A stretch of 64,000 bases of DNA, from contig JAVXUO010000498.1 in NCBI GenBank assembly GCA_033065855.1, positions 1-64,000 of the forward strand. Direction: 5' to 3'. This document shows, in pieces, positions 10,631 through 22,262 of this stretch. Numbering within the stretch: position 1 is the stretch's first letter; every line of letters begins with the position of its first letter. The notes beneath the pieces are model-generated. The model was not told where the DNA came from. It was given only the letters and a program-made list of their open reading frames with translations, and ran no database searches. Source of the DNA: Escallonia rubra (lineage: Eukaryota > Streptophyta > Magnoliopsida > Escalloniales > Escalloniaceae). The position numbers and the translations under genes are program-made.

Positions 10631-11935
10631 TGTAACGCCCCGAATTTATTTACGGAGCGTTAATGCCGAATACACAGAGATCAAATAAAATCCTATAATT
10701 TTATTAAGAACTCCAAAATGGTAAATCAGAGCATATACTAATAATTCCCAAAATACATCAATGTCTAACAAAATGACCCCAATGTTTTTATACAAATCAT
10801 GTTCTCCGACACGTAGTTTCCAAAAATATACTTAAGTAGCGTCAGAACTAACATCTGAGACAAAACAACTAACTCTTGAACGCTTAGCTAGCCCTCCAAT
10901 CCAAGATCCCACCTACTGGTCTCCTGAAAGGAACAACAATAAGGGGATGAGCAAAATGCCCAGTAAGGTCGCTCAAAGGACCAATAAAACGGAAACGAAA
11001 ATTTCGGAAACACAAAGGGTCTCAACAGAACGGACAATCAAACTAGATTTCGAATGTCAAAACATATCTGAATAAAGAAACAGACACTAGAGAGCCATTC
11101 AGAAAGTGGTCACATACGTCATCGCTGACATATGAGGCCGGTTCGAAAAGTAAGATCGCGATCTCTAGCTCAACTCTCCTCAGCTAGCCCACGTTTCAAT
11201 CCACGTGGGCAAGTCAGACATAAATCACATACACTGTGATATGGCTCATAGAGTTATCAAAATAAAGAATTCAATTTAACAAAATCAAATATCGGACATG
11301 TCAAACAATATACGGAGTTTATGAAATAATGATAATCTCTAAAACGAACGATATCAACATCGCAAATTCTAAGATCGAACAAATTCGACAGAAATTGAAT
11401 TTCACAAGTCATAGCATTTAGAACAAGTTATTCATAGTAAAGCTCAAAGCAAAGAGGAGAAGAAGAATCACTTAACTCAATTCGAAGAAATTCGGATTTA
11501 AAAAAGAAACTAAGGACTTACAAGAGCGATTGGTTCTTCGCTGATTTGAATTTCGAAAATAACTCTTACCTTAGCCAAGCCTTTGAGAAAAGCAAATCCT
11601 TAAGCTTCACCTTAGAACTTCCAAAGCCTTCTCTCCCTCTCTTTCTTTCGCGCGCAAAGGAGGAAGAAATAGAGAAACCCCGAAAAAGCAAGAGAATGAA
11701 ATAAGACATTTGGAGGGACAAAATTAAGTTTGCATTCGACCGAAAAGGAGTTTTAATTCGACTTAAAACATTTAAGTCGAATGAAAACACTTTGAGTCTA
11801 CTAAAAACCCTTTCTAGTTGAAATTGTTTTTTTTAAGTCGACTGAAACACTTTTAGTCAACTAAAAACTTTTTAATTCGACTAAAAACTTCAGAAAATAA
11901 TTTTACACAAATTAATTACTTTTTTAAAAAATCCG
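10631..11935 (+). mobile_element. LTR-like repeat, copy A of the TGTAACGCC family
   Basis: Begins TGTAACGCCCCGAATTT at 10631 and shares long blocks with 48800-50728 and with 33179-34961 on the other strand. Shared phrases include GGGATGAGCAAAATGCCCAG, AAGATCGCGATCTCTAGCTC and CAATCCACGTGGG. No element coding is seen, so it is read as a solo LTR or a non-autonomous LTR relative. The right end is not clear; 11935 marks where unrelated GC-rich DNA starts. Old. Confidence 0.65.
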
Positions 11936-12083
11936 CAGCGGGTCAGGGTTGGGTATGGTATTCACCATAATCCGCCCCACCCCGCCTCGGTATAGTTACC
12001 CTAATACTTTAGTTGATCTTAGCCGTCCTCTAATACTTTTGTTGATCTCAGCCGTCCATCGTATATATATATATATATATATA
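11936..12083. repeat. GC-rich hAT-like scrap, a ~40-bp duplication and a TA microsatellite
   Basis: AAAATCCGCAGCGGGTCAGG and the following GC-rich bases resemble part of the small hAT-type element at 22098. Then TAATACTTTAGTTGATCT with GCCGTCC is present twice (about 12002-12060), followed by (TA)n at 12062-12083, the Helitron target. Confidence 0.4.
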
Positions 12084-12530
12084 CTAGTTGGGAGCACGTG
12101 CGATGCACGTGGGTATTCACGTTAGATATTTAGAAAATGAAATAAGAATTTTGTTACCTACCATGTGAGTTTATCTACGAACATGTGCTCAACTGTGACG
12201 ACGAACGTGAACGCCTTTCTAATGCATAATTCCAGCATTCTCAAGATTTTACAGTTTATGCCATTCTGCAAGTGTTTTTTTTTTCTTTTAAGTTAGGTGC
12301 TCTATATTTCAAAAGAACACAACTTGTAAATAATGGATTGTCTCGTACCTCTTTTCTGGATAGTTTGAAATTTGCCACGCAATAACCAGTTAATGTTTCT
12401 ACTGCATCAAATAGAGTACGGATTGTACTTTATCCTTCATCAACTATGACAATCTTAAGTATGTACTTGGTTCAGCAAACAAGTAATTTAACAAATAATC
12501 TGCATAAGTTTTTTTTTATAGAGCCTAAAT

Positions 12531-12695
12531 TTATCTTGGCTCGTAAGCTATTTCCTGATCGATTGGACAAGATGCACAGGTTACTTGTTCTTCAACGATG
12601 GTAACTCTCTTACCGCATTTGTTGCAAGCATCAAACCAAGGGTAACTTCCATTCTTTATTTTCAGATTTTCTGCCTTACATGAGCAATATAATTT
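12531..12695 (-). pseudogene. RPA1-like C-terminal zinc-finger exon inside the Helitron
   Basis: After a plausible acceptor (CTATTTACAG on the minus strand) the frame reads KLYCSCKAENLKI, GSYPWFDACNKCGKRV and EEQVTCASCP, and stops at 12531-12533. The spacing of the two Cys pairs (CNKC, then CASC) and the preceding aromatic patch match the zinc-ribbon OB fold of replication protein A subunit 1, a single-strand DNA binding protein. Plant Helitrons commonly carry RPA-like genes, which supports both calls. Only this exon is recognised; earlier OB-fold exons would lie to the right, up to about 13900, but I could not confirm them. Confidence 0.65.
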
Positions 12696-14808
12696 CTGTA
12701 AATAGTGACTATTAATGTATACATCACTAAAAGGAGGGAGTAGAGACGTTAGCTTTACACATCAAATTTTCTTTGTTTAGAGCATGGTCATTACTATTTG
12801 ATCTAATGAAAAATGATATATCAGTTTCTAACTGCGTTGAGGATATATAAGAAAGTGATAGTTGTGAAACCCCTATATGCATAGTAGTTAGTATTAGATA
12901 AAATATGTCGCCTTTAGTAGTAGTGTTAGGAATTAAACAATACATTCATATGTAGTTCGTCTTATCAACATTCTTTTTGACATCAAAGTTATTCTTTATT
13001 TTGATAATTGTGGGTATCATTTTATTCATATAATTATGCTACCAAAGTAAATATTCTCCAGAGAAGTACTATTCTTTGGCAATTCTGCTAGCATTAACTA
13101 AGACTCCTCACTTGTCGGTCAAAAGCCAATATCCAACATGGCTACTATTTATTAAACATCACTCAATCTCAAAATAAAGTCGAAAAGCATTAAGTCATTA
13201 TTTGTAGCCAAAGAACATTTTTATTTACACTTCATTGACGTGATTTCTCGCCGTATTTGACATGATTGTATCTTTTTTTTATTATTTTACTATCAGTCTC
13301 CATAGGCTCTTTTATCTTGTTTTATCATCCATCTTCTTAGTGATTATTAGTGAAAGTAAGTCTTCCTTGTGCATAACACTACCCTTTGAAGCCTTTGCGT
13401 TTGATGTCATTCTTGGATATAGTCAAGTGTCGTATCAAAGCTTTCTTTGGCATATCAAGCATTCTCCTTCTCTTGGAATCACAAAAGAACCTCAAGATAC
13501 TTCTTGTGCCGAGAAGTTGATAACAAATTTCAATATAAGCGATGATCTCAAACAAAAAAAGAAACTTGATAGTTCCCTACAAGGTAATGCTTAGAATTTA
13601 TCATAACTCCATCTAGCAAGGGACACCAAGGAAGGAGCATAGCCATTTAAGATAGACTTCTCAATCAATATATACAGTAGCATCAAGGAAATGGATAGAG
13701 TGCGGTATACAAAATTATGTCTCACTCTCAACACGGGCCTCGACCAGTTTCTCCTGGAGCCAATTTGTTGTTTATATTTTTGAGTACTTTTCCTGCTCGA
13801 CATTGCACGCGAATGTTGAATTCTATACCTGAAACTATCAAAGAGAGGGGAAGAGCGTTAGACTATTACCCTTCTTTTCTCAAAATATGGACATTGCTTT
13901 TTTAGTTTCTAGCAGGTTTCCCCAAGTATCTCCAACAAAACCTTGTACATTCTCTGGATTTTTCATTTCCAGTTACCTTTTCTACGCTTCTTATTAATAG
14001 CCCCTTGGGCTGTTGAGTTAAAAAGAAAACACATACTTTAAAGAAAGGCAAAAAAATGTTCCAGCAAATTTGTTGCAAAGGTAATTATTTTGTTTTTAAT
14101 AATCAACTGTAAGAGACGTTCAAAGAAAGTCCCACGACCTTCACAAGATTCTAAAGACTTCTGCATATTCCTAATATGTCATTTCATAGAATGAAATGGT
14201 TCTATTCTCTGGCTACAATGTGTACCTGATAACAGATCTTTTAATTCTTGTTATCATCTCTTAGTTGGTTTGAGCTTGAAGGTTATAATACTTTAATATT
14301 TTTTTGGTAGACAAAGTGATTGGGGAGAGCGATACCATGAAAATGAAGTCTCTTTAGGACACAGACACACATGAACAAAAAAAATAAAAATTTATGACTT
14401 TAAAAAGTGTCAAAACCATATCACACTTATACACTCAATAACTCCATGAACACCTAAACTCAAGCTCAAGTTGTAGCGAGTATATGCTATCTCAGATCTA
14501 TATTTGTTTTCTCGTTATACTCCAGTAATCTACAACCATAAATGAAATCACTTATTGAAAGAAAAAACAAAACTAAACTTATCACCATCTAGTAATGGTA
14601 TAATAAACACAAACTTCTCAATCTTGTGGTGCATATGCAATCTTCTTAATCAGGTTAGTACAAGGAATGAAATGAGGGCAAACTGAAATGACTTTGTATT
14701 GCACTTACAGACTTTGTCAAATTCCGAAGTTCAGATGGCTGAGGGCCTGTAGAAAAAATTGATTTTGTAGCTAAAAGGGACTCTTGAGGAGTCCGCTACG
14801 ATGCCTCT

Positions 14809-15022
14809 CTAGGTGAACTTCTTCTCTTTCGCTTCAACACGAAGAGCAACATCTGCCAATGCCAATCCCAATATTCCGAATTGGGCTGATTCAGTCATAT
14901 CAGGATAACGAATGTGTAAGTTAAACCTTAAAGACATATGAAAGAAGAACTTACATTGACCGCATGTTTGTAAGCTTCCCAAAGTCCGAGCACACCTAAT
15001 ACTGAATTAGTCCCAAGGCTCC
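14809..15022 (-). pseudogene. Possible captured two-exon gene piece within the Helitron
   Basis: On the minus strand, ALGTNSVLGVLGLWEAYKHA ends at a donor-like AATGTAAGTTC (about 14950). A second stretch, YPDMTESAQFGILGLALADV followed by ALRVEAKEKKFT, ends in a stop at 14809-14811. The two are protein-like in composition and spaced as exons, but I do not recognise the family. It could be host coding sequence picked up by the Helitron or chance open frame. Confidence 0.35.
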
Positions 15023-15366
15023 TAATGACAATAATCAGAATATCAGAATGCTAAGATTTATTAAATACAGAGGAAGGTATAAAAGAGACCAAAACGTGAG
15101 CTACATAATTGAAGCAAAAGGATGGGCTTACCAGAACTGCACGCGAGCTAGATTGATGATGGATGGGGCGAAGTACCTCTCAAGTAGTTTGGGCTGTAGC
15201 ATCTATATGCTGTTCATGGTCAACACTTGGCAGTAAAGCTATAGTGTACGGCTAAGAAGTGGATCCTAATAAGTCGTGAACAAATTACAACAAAAAAAAT
15301 AAATCTGTAAATCCATCTTAAATTGAAAATACATAGAGCATGAATTTACCTCCAATTTACAGGAAC

Positions 15367-15490
15367 GGGGAGTTGTTCATTCAACCAATTGCTGGGAAGC
15401 CTCTCTTATCATCCATTTATATGGTGGGAAGCCTCTCTTATCATCCATGTGCACTGTGGAAATGGGGAGTTGTTCATTCAACCAATTGCT
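15367..15490 (+). repeat. Nested direct repeats, order A-B-B-A
   Basis: A 27-base segment (GGGGAGTTGTTCATTCAACC plus ATTGCT) lies at 15367-15393 and again at 15464-15490. Between them a 23-base segment starting GGGAAGCCTCTCTTATC is present at 15394-15416 and 15426-15448. All four are direct. Confidence 0.85.
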
Positions 15491-16044
15491 GTACTTAATT
15501 CATAGAAGATGCATGGAGTTGTTTGGCATAAATAGCACCATAGGAGAGAGATCTTGAAGCGGAGGGGTTTGTAATACTTCATGCTATGGAGGTGGACAGT
15601 CATCGGTTTAAAGAACTCTGCCAATTATATTCGGGAAGATGATGGAATGAAGAATTATGGCCATTAAATGGAGGAAGATGGAAAATAGGATGAACCGAGG
15701 AGAAACAATGAATGGGGAGAAAGTGGAAGGACGCCAGAGAAGAGGCAAAGGGCATTTGCGTTATAACAGACTTATGAATAAGGGTATCTTTTACCACAAA
15801 ATAGTTTATAAAGATGGGTTTCAAGGACATTTATGGTATAACTAATTTATGTAAGGGCATTCTTGACTAAAAAATAATTTACAAAGATTGAGACTTTTAG
15901 AAGTAGTAATGTAGATAGATACTTATATATATGACCTAATGTTTATTAAACGCATTACAAAAATATTCACGAAAATTTTTATTTTTATACAAAAAATAAT
16001 TACGAAAAATTTTTCTTTTTATTTCTTAGCTTTGTATTTCTCTT

Positions 16045-16047
<3 letters not shown>

Positions 16048-16133
<86 letters not shown>
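16048..16133 (+). repeat. Compound microsatellite (AC)n(AT)n
   Basis: An uninterrupted AC run of about 45 bases passes directly into an AT run of about 40 bases. Confidence 0.95.
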
Positions 16134-16135
<2 letters not shown>

Positions 16136-16137
<2 letters not shown>

Positions 16138-16328
16138 TTACCAAAAAATAATTAGGGAAGGGTAAGGTAGTAATTGGAATAATGAACTAAGGGCAAAATT
16201 GGAATCAATTACAAAATTCGTAATTAATAGTAGTATTGATGGAAGGGTATGATTGTTATTAGAGTGATTAACGAAGGTCAAAACAGGAATAAAAAGATTT
16301 ACAACATTGGTACTTTTATAGGTAGTAT

Positions 16329-16331
<3 letters not shown>
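16136..16331 (-). mobile_element. Helitron 5'-terminal fragment
   Basis: Read on the minus strand it begins TCTATACTACCTATAAAAGT at 16331, closely like the 5' tip of the Helitron at 15919. Only about 196 bases are present before the microsatellite at 16133. No 3' hairpin is seen. Confidence 0.55.
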
Positions 16332-16362
<31 letters not shown>

Positions 16363-16364
<2 letters not shown>

Positions 16365-18066
16365 AGCTGATCCGTTGAGAGCGCTAGCAAAATAGGAGAT
16401 CTTGCAAACGCGATCTGACCGTCCATCCTGAAAAATGGACAGCCCAGATCGTGCCTTTTTCGAATACTGTCAATCGTCCGCGACACTATGTCGCGGATTG
16501 ACTTTTTTACCTTTTTGCCCCTCCGCCCCTTCCGCTACAGTGTTTCCCGGATAGCATTCAAGTCCGCTACACTGTATCGCGGAGGTCCAAATCTTTTTTT
16601 TACGTTTTTTTTAAGTACATCCGCTGCATAATGTAGCGGACAATTTTTTGACAAAAATACCCTCTAGCTTCCGTCCGCTACATTATGTAGCGGACAAGTA
16701 GGCAATGCCTTTTTCCCCTTTCTCTCTCATTTCTCACATTATTTGTCTGACATGTTTCTATTTCTCTCTCTCTTCCCTCATCAATGCTCGTGTCTCTTTC
16801 TCTTTCTCATGAATATTCTCTCTCCTTTCTCTTTCTTTCACCACTTTTTATTTTCTCTCTCATCTCACCCCCCTCTCTCTCTATCTTTCGTGTTTATCCT
16901 GCTTCAGTTCACACACAGATTAGAAAGAAAGAGTGTGTCCGGCCACCTACAGCTCCGTCGGACAGAACCCGTTCAAGTCCATCAGCAAGAAGTCGTACTA
17001 TATTTGTTGCCGATCTTGTATTTCTTCCTGTATTTTTGTTTTTGTTTTGGGCAATGCGTTGTTGATTTTTCGTGAGTTGGATTAGGGCTCTTTACTGGGC
17101 TCTTTTTTGGTCAAGTGATGATAAGCACTGAAGAAGGAAGCTGTATCACCAAAAATTCCTTACAAGAAAACCAGAAACTCATATGAACCCACAACCACAA
17201 CAAAAATTAAACTCAAATGAACCCACAACCACCACCATTTGGCCACTGCCACTGAACCCATCGCCACCGCCACTGAACCTTTGCCTCCCCGAACCACCAC
17301 CATTCAAACCTCCACCATCCCAAATCCCTATGCAAGATAAATAACTAATCTAAACAGAGAGAGGTAGAGAGCAGATGAAGAATTAAGTCTCAAATTTTCA
17401 ATTGGGTCTCAAAATTCTAAAAATTTCAATTGGGTCTCAGTTTTACCACCCAAAATGGGGTTGCCACAGCAGGTGGATTGCTTCTTTCCTTTGTCGTCGC
17501 CGGAAGCGGAGCTGCCTTCCTCCGTCGTCGCCGGAAGCGGAGCTGCCTTCCTCTGTCGTTGCGCGCCAAGAGGCTTCTTCTTCCCTTCGATTTTTGGCAT
17601 GGACGAGAGAGAGAGAGTTAGAGAGTTAATTAGAGAAAGAGAAAACGATGATGAGGGAGAGGAGAGAGAAAGGAAAAATGTCAGAACATTAAATAAGGAA
17701 AATGAGAGAGAAAGAGGAAAAAGTCAGAAGATACGTCCGCTACATAATGTAGCGGACGGAAGCTAGAGGGTATTTTTGTCAAAAAATCCTTCGCTACATT
17801 ATGTAGCGGACGTACTTAAAAAAAACGTAAAAAAAAGATTTGGACCTCCGCGATACAGTGTAGCGGACTTGAATGCTGTCCGGGAAACAATGTAGCGGAA
17901 GGGGCGGAGGGGCAAAAAGGTAAAAAAGTCCATCCGCGACATAGTGCCGCGGACGACTGACAGTATTCGAAAAAGGCACGATCTGGGCCGTCCATCTTTC
18001 AGGATGGATGACCAGATCGCGTTTGCAAGATCTCCTATTTTGCTAGCGCTCTCAACGGATCAGCTC

Positions 18067-18067
<1 letters not shown>
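16363..18067. mobile_element. Long-inverted-repeat element E1, set between TA microsatellites
   Basis: The tips are GGAGCTGATCCGTTGAGAG (16363) and its inverse CTCTCAACGGATCAGCTCC (ending 18067). The inverted repeat is about 350 bases long and continues loosely into CT/GA-rich flanks. It contains several short palindromes of the form GTCCGCTACAT then ATGTAGCGGAC. (TA)n tracts lie directly outside both tips, so the target duplication cannot be read. The core (16720-17730) has CT-rich tracts, a Pro/Ala-coding-like stretch and a 30-base duplication near 17490-17560; no transposase is recognisable. It is probably a non-autonomous long-TIR element; superfamily unknown, Mutator-like possible. Confidence 0.85.
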
Positions 18068-18100
<33 letters not shown>

Positions 18101-18102
<2 letters not shown>

Positions 18103-19777
18103 AGTTGATCCCTTGACAGCGCTGGCAAAATATGACATTTTGCCAGCGCGATCTGGCCATCCATCCTGAAAGATAGACGGCCCAGATCGCGCCTTTTTCG
18201 AATACTGTCAGTCGTCCGCGACATAGTGTCGCAGACGAACTTTTTTACCTTTTTGCCCATCCGCTATACTATATCGCGGACGGTCCAAATCTTTTTTTTA
18301 CGTTTTTTTTAAGTACGTCGCTACATAATGTAGCGGACGTTTTTTTGACAATAATATCCTCATGTTCCATCCGCTACATTATGTAGCGGACGAGTAGACA
18401 GACACTCCTTTTTTTTCTCTTTCTTTGTCCTTTCTCTCATTGTCCTTATGACACCTCTCTCTCTTTTTTCTCACTGTCCTTTCTCTTTCTCTCCCCCCTC
18501 TCTCTCTCTCTCTTTCGTTTCTCTCACTGTCCTCATTTTCCTGTTCTTCCTCAACCACAACAACAGAGGATGAAGAAGAAGTGGAGGGTTCAATGAGAGA
18601 CTCTCCTCTCGGCGCAGAAAACCTCTGGATCTGATCTTTCTACCAGATCCGTCGGCTTCCTCGTCGGAGAAGACGAAGATTTGACTGCTCCGGCGCTGCT
18701 CTTCGACGTCTCTTCTGAAAATTTACCTGTTGTTGCGCTGAAAATTTACCTGTTGTTTCAGTCACGTATGTCTGTTCATTACAGACTGGCCATCTCTTGA
18801 ATCTTCTTGAGGAAGGCAGTGGGCACAATCTACAAGAATGCTGTTTGCCCCTGAATTGGTGGTCTTTGATGGCATCATCACTCTGCCAGTGGGGAACCTT
18901 GGCTATTGTTGGGCTGTATGTAAGGATGTTTATTAATGAGAAGTTTGGACGATGATTGGCTTGAGCCTTGATATGAGTATAACAGTTTGGAAGCTATTTC
19001 GTCTGACTAAAGACCACCAATTCAGGGGCTTTTTTTTCATTTTGGTTGTTCTGCTTTGGGACTAGTAATGCTTTCTTTTCATTTTGGCCAGGAAGGACAT
19101 GCGTTCCCCAATTCATGTGTGTAAAGCAAGCTGCTTGCTTCTGTTTTGTCGAGTGAAACTCCGCTTCTTAAGAGCTTCTTTGGACAGACTCACTCCCTTA
19201 CTCGTTGGGTTGGTCTAAGGTTGAAGATCAGTCTATTGCAACTCGAAGACTGACTTCCCTTCCAAGTAGTTAGTGCTGTAGTGAAGTCTTCTCCTGTAAA
19301 AGAAATCATGGTGAGAGAAAAGAGAGAGAAAGTGTCATAAATTGATGAGAGATAGAGAGAGAGAGAGGAAAGAGAGTGTGTCAGAAATTGACGAGAGAAA
19401 TGAGAGAGAGAGAGAGAGAAACATGTCAGAATTTTAATGAGAGAAAGGACAGGAAAAAAAATAGTGGCTGCCTACTCGTCCGCTACATAATGTAGCGGAC
19501 GAAAGCTAGAGGGTATTTTTTGTCAAAAAATCGTCTGCTACATTATGTAGCGGACGTACTTAAAAAACGTTAAAAAAAAGATTTGGACCGTCCGCGATAC
19601 AGTATAGCGGACTGGGCGGAGGGCAAAAAGGTAAAAAGTCCGTCCGCGACACTATTTCGCGGTCGACTGACAGTATTCGAAAAGGCGCGATCTGGGCCGT
19701 CTATCTTTCACGATGGACGGCCAGATTGCGCTGGCAAAATGTCCTATTTTGCCAGCGCTGTCAGTCTGATCAGCTCC
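18101..19777. mobile_element. Long-inverted-repeat element E2, same family as E1
   Basis: The tips are GGAGTTGATCCCTTGACAGC (18101) and GCTGTCAGTCTGATCAGCTCC (ending 19777), with inverted arms of about 300 bases carrying the same palindromes as E1. It lies 33 bases from E1, separated by a pure TA tract, and another TA tract follows at 19778-19800. Its core (18540-19310) differs from the E1 core and looks like mixed genic DNA. One stretch near 19130-19300 resembles organelle-type spacer, unproven. No transposase gene is visible. Confidence 0.85.
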
Positions 19778-19800
19778 CATATATATATATATATATATAT

Positions 19801-22097
19801 TTAATTTTTTTTTTTTCCTGGCAAACCCTAATTTGTCCAATCTCAGTTCTCCCTTCTCATTCTTGGCTCTTTGCCTCAGTGCCTTTCCACTACAGTACGC
19901 ATGGCGCACGGCCACTCTACCGTGCGGCCACGAATTGAAGCCCGCAGTACTGCGGGCGCACGACCACTCCATTTTCTAGCAAACTCTATTCCAGTTGAAG
20001 ATATGGGTTCCGTTTCTCTCCATTGTCGCGAAACAACAGTACCACACCTTCATCTTTTGAAGAAGAAGCGGCAGTTCAACACCTTCCAGGTATGTACTAT
20101 TCCCATAATCTAAATACAAGTAAGAGATACCTTTTTTCCTGCCTTACTTTGCTGAACAGTAAGGATCGACAGAACGCCATAACCACAGAAGCTAGCTTCT
20201 TACTTATGAAGCTTCTCTCACTAAAGACACCGGTTAATCGTAAGCTCTTAATAAGCCATCCTATTTTCTGTGAATTTTCAATTGATCAACGAAGAAAGCT
20301 GCCTTCTTCGCACCTTCAAATTGCCTAAGGCCTAAATAAGAATACCGAAATGAAAGCCAGATCTAGCTATCTGTTTATCTGCCTATCTATCTTCTGGGAA
20401 TTGTAGTTCTTCTTTCACCTGCAAACTAAGATACTTGCCTAAGTCAAGTACATTACCTATCGAATTTCCAAGAAATGAAGTAGCGGCAGTAGAGGATGTC
20501 AAAGCTGACTAGTTGCTGATTAGAGGAGGTGCTCTTATTGACTGGATTGAAAGATATAAACAATTGAAGCAGTCTTTTATTGAGGCTTTTAAGCCGTCTA
20601 AGGATTATTAGGTAGATCCACGAGGTTGCACTGTATTGTGTAGTCTTGTTCTGCTGTTTAGTTTATTCTTTGGGCACGTTTTAGTTTTTTCTTTTCTTTG
20701 ATTCTTTGGGCACGTTTGAAACTTGGTATTCTTAGATTCAAGGTAGGTGATTGGCTGGCCCCTCGCTGCATAAACCAGAAATGCCGTACTCAGTCTCTTC
20801 GTCCTAGAATATGTCTCCCTATGGCGGAAACTTCTATATGGATAATATCTTTTCTGCTTCCATAATTTATCCTTGCTCAATTATAATTTGAACTTGTAGC
20901 GTTTTATGGTTATTTGCCCCTCTTTATGCTAAGCTCGAATATCATGAACTCTTTCCAGAAGTGCACTGTTTTTATGAGATGTAACAACAATAACGAACTA
21001 GTGATCCTAGGCAAAATGCTGTTTGGTTTTAGAAACTATAGAGAGAATTTAAACCCCACGACCACCTTGTTAAGACGATAGATATAAAGAGAGAGTAAAA
21101 AGAATACCCTGGCTACAGAAAGATGCGGTTTGAATACAAATAGCAGATCATGTACTTGAGTCGAGTACTGATGCTTCCACACAAGTTGGTAGTGTTTTAG
21201 TTGTAAAGTAGCAGCCAAGGAAAGGACTAACAATATTGATAAGACTTTGGATTTATAAACAATATGTTAGTGAAAAACTTAAGAAGGTGTCGATTAGCTG
21301 ATGATGTATCACCATCACTACTCACTAGGGCATCGGCATGCTGCATTACTGCATTTTTTGCATCATCCATAGAACATCATGTAAGACTTATCAGGGACTA
21401 GGAAGCAACCTTCCTTTAAGAACTAGATATTGATACTGATTGTGCAATGATCACAGACGCACACCTTTTACTTTTTTCTTGATCAGCCCTTTTTCCCTGT
21501 AAAGAAATTCCTTCTATTTTCCAAAGACCAAGGAAAGCAAGGCAGGAATGTAATGAGTGCTTTTGATTCAATTAATGGGGATATGGTGTAGATGATGTGT
21601 AAATAGTTTTCTAGATGCAAATACCACAATGTATATTTTAATGATGACAAAGACGGTGACAACTCATGTGTTACGGGTGTATGATTTCTTATGCAAATTG
21701 TATTTTAATTTAATTTAACTTTTTTTTGTATCCATTTATTTTAATGTCATTTTTTCTATTATTTTTTCAGTGAACAGTGACTACAGTTGTATTTGGAGCT
21801 GGAATGCAGACCGGCTGAACGAGCTTGATCTCTCGTATTTGCTACTTTCAAGTGATTGAACGTTAATGTGGTGTAATCTATTTGAACTATTAACTCTGGT
21901 GTAGTCTATTTGAACATTAATTTGAACTATGTTGTAATTTACTAATGTCTTCTTTAGGATTTTTAGACACTAATATATGATATGTTTGTGACACAGGTGC
22001 AAGTTTTGGTGTAATACATGTTTAAAAAGTGTGAAATATTTGCTAAACCAAGCATAACATGTCGAGTCGGGTTGGTTTCGGGTTTTTTTGCGTGCTA
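19801..22097. other. Unassigned DNA with coding-like scraps
   Basis: I see no complete gene. Plus-strand scraps look protein-like: 20004-20090 (MGSVSLHCRETT, ending at a GTATGT donor), 20459-20611 (IEFPRNEVAAVEDVKAD, a stop, then LLIRGGALIDWIERYKQLK) and 21771-21860 after a TTTTTTCAG acceptor (DYSCIWSWNADRLNELDL, then a stop). They may be remains of one gene or unrelated. I do not recognise the family. The base style of 20100-20450 is unlike its neighbours and recalls plant mitochondrial spacer DNA. Confidence 0.3.
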
Positions 22098-22262
22098 TAG
22101 GGGTGGCGGGGCGGGTTCGGGGTTCCTAAATCCACATAGGATCGGTTATGGTATTTTATATACATAACCCGGTCCGGAGCGGGCAGGGCAAAGTTCATTG
22201 ACTAGCGGGGCGGGTTCGGATTTTAGAAAATCCGCAACCGACCCGCCCTACTGCCATCCCTA
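22098..22262. mobile_element. Small hAT-type MITE (165 bp)
   Basis: The ends TAGGGGTGGCGGGGCGGG and, inverted, TAGGGATGGCAGTAGGGCGGG form terminal inverted repeats of the kind seen in plant hAT-derived MITEs. The interior is GC-rich with a second GGGGCGGGTTCGG copy. No clear 8-bp target duplication is visible. Confidence 0.6.

Larger units (their letters stand above)
12084..15919 (-). mobile_element. Helitron, non-autonomous, minus strand
   Basis: Read on the minus strand, the left end has a 3' Helitron signature: a hairpin (CACGTGC, loop, GCACGTG), about six bases, then CTAG at 12084-12087 followed by T. The right end gives the matching 5' tip, beginning TCTATCTACATTACTACTTC at 15919, preceded by A. 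This fits insertion between A and T with no target duplication, as the family does. Length is 3.8 kb. There is no Rep/helicase, so the copy depends on another. It contains an RPA-type exon (separate entry) and possibly a captured exon pair. Confidence 0.7.

Noticed and set aside
13262-13594. 110-residue plus-strand frame within the Helitron
   Set aside because: Hydrophobic start but no recognisable domain, and it is opposite to the Helitron's own gene direction.
15939-16151. Frame with long His-Thr and Ile-Tyr runs
   Set aside because: It is the translation of the (AC)n(AT)n microsatellite.
20608-20880. Lys-rich minus-strand open frame
   Set aside because: No family match and it overlaps coding-like scraps on the other strand; not enough to call a gene.
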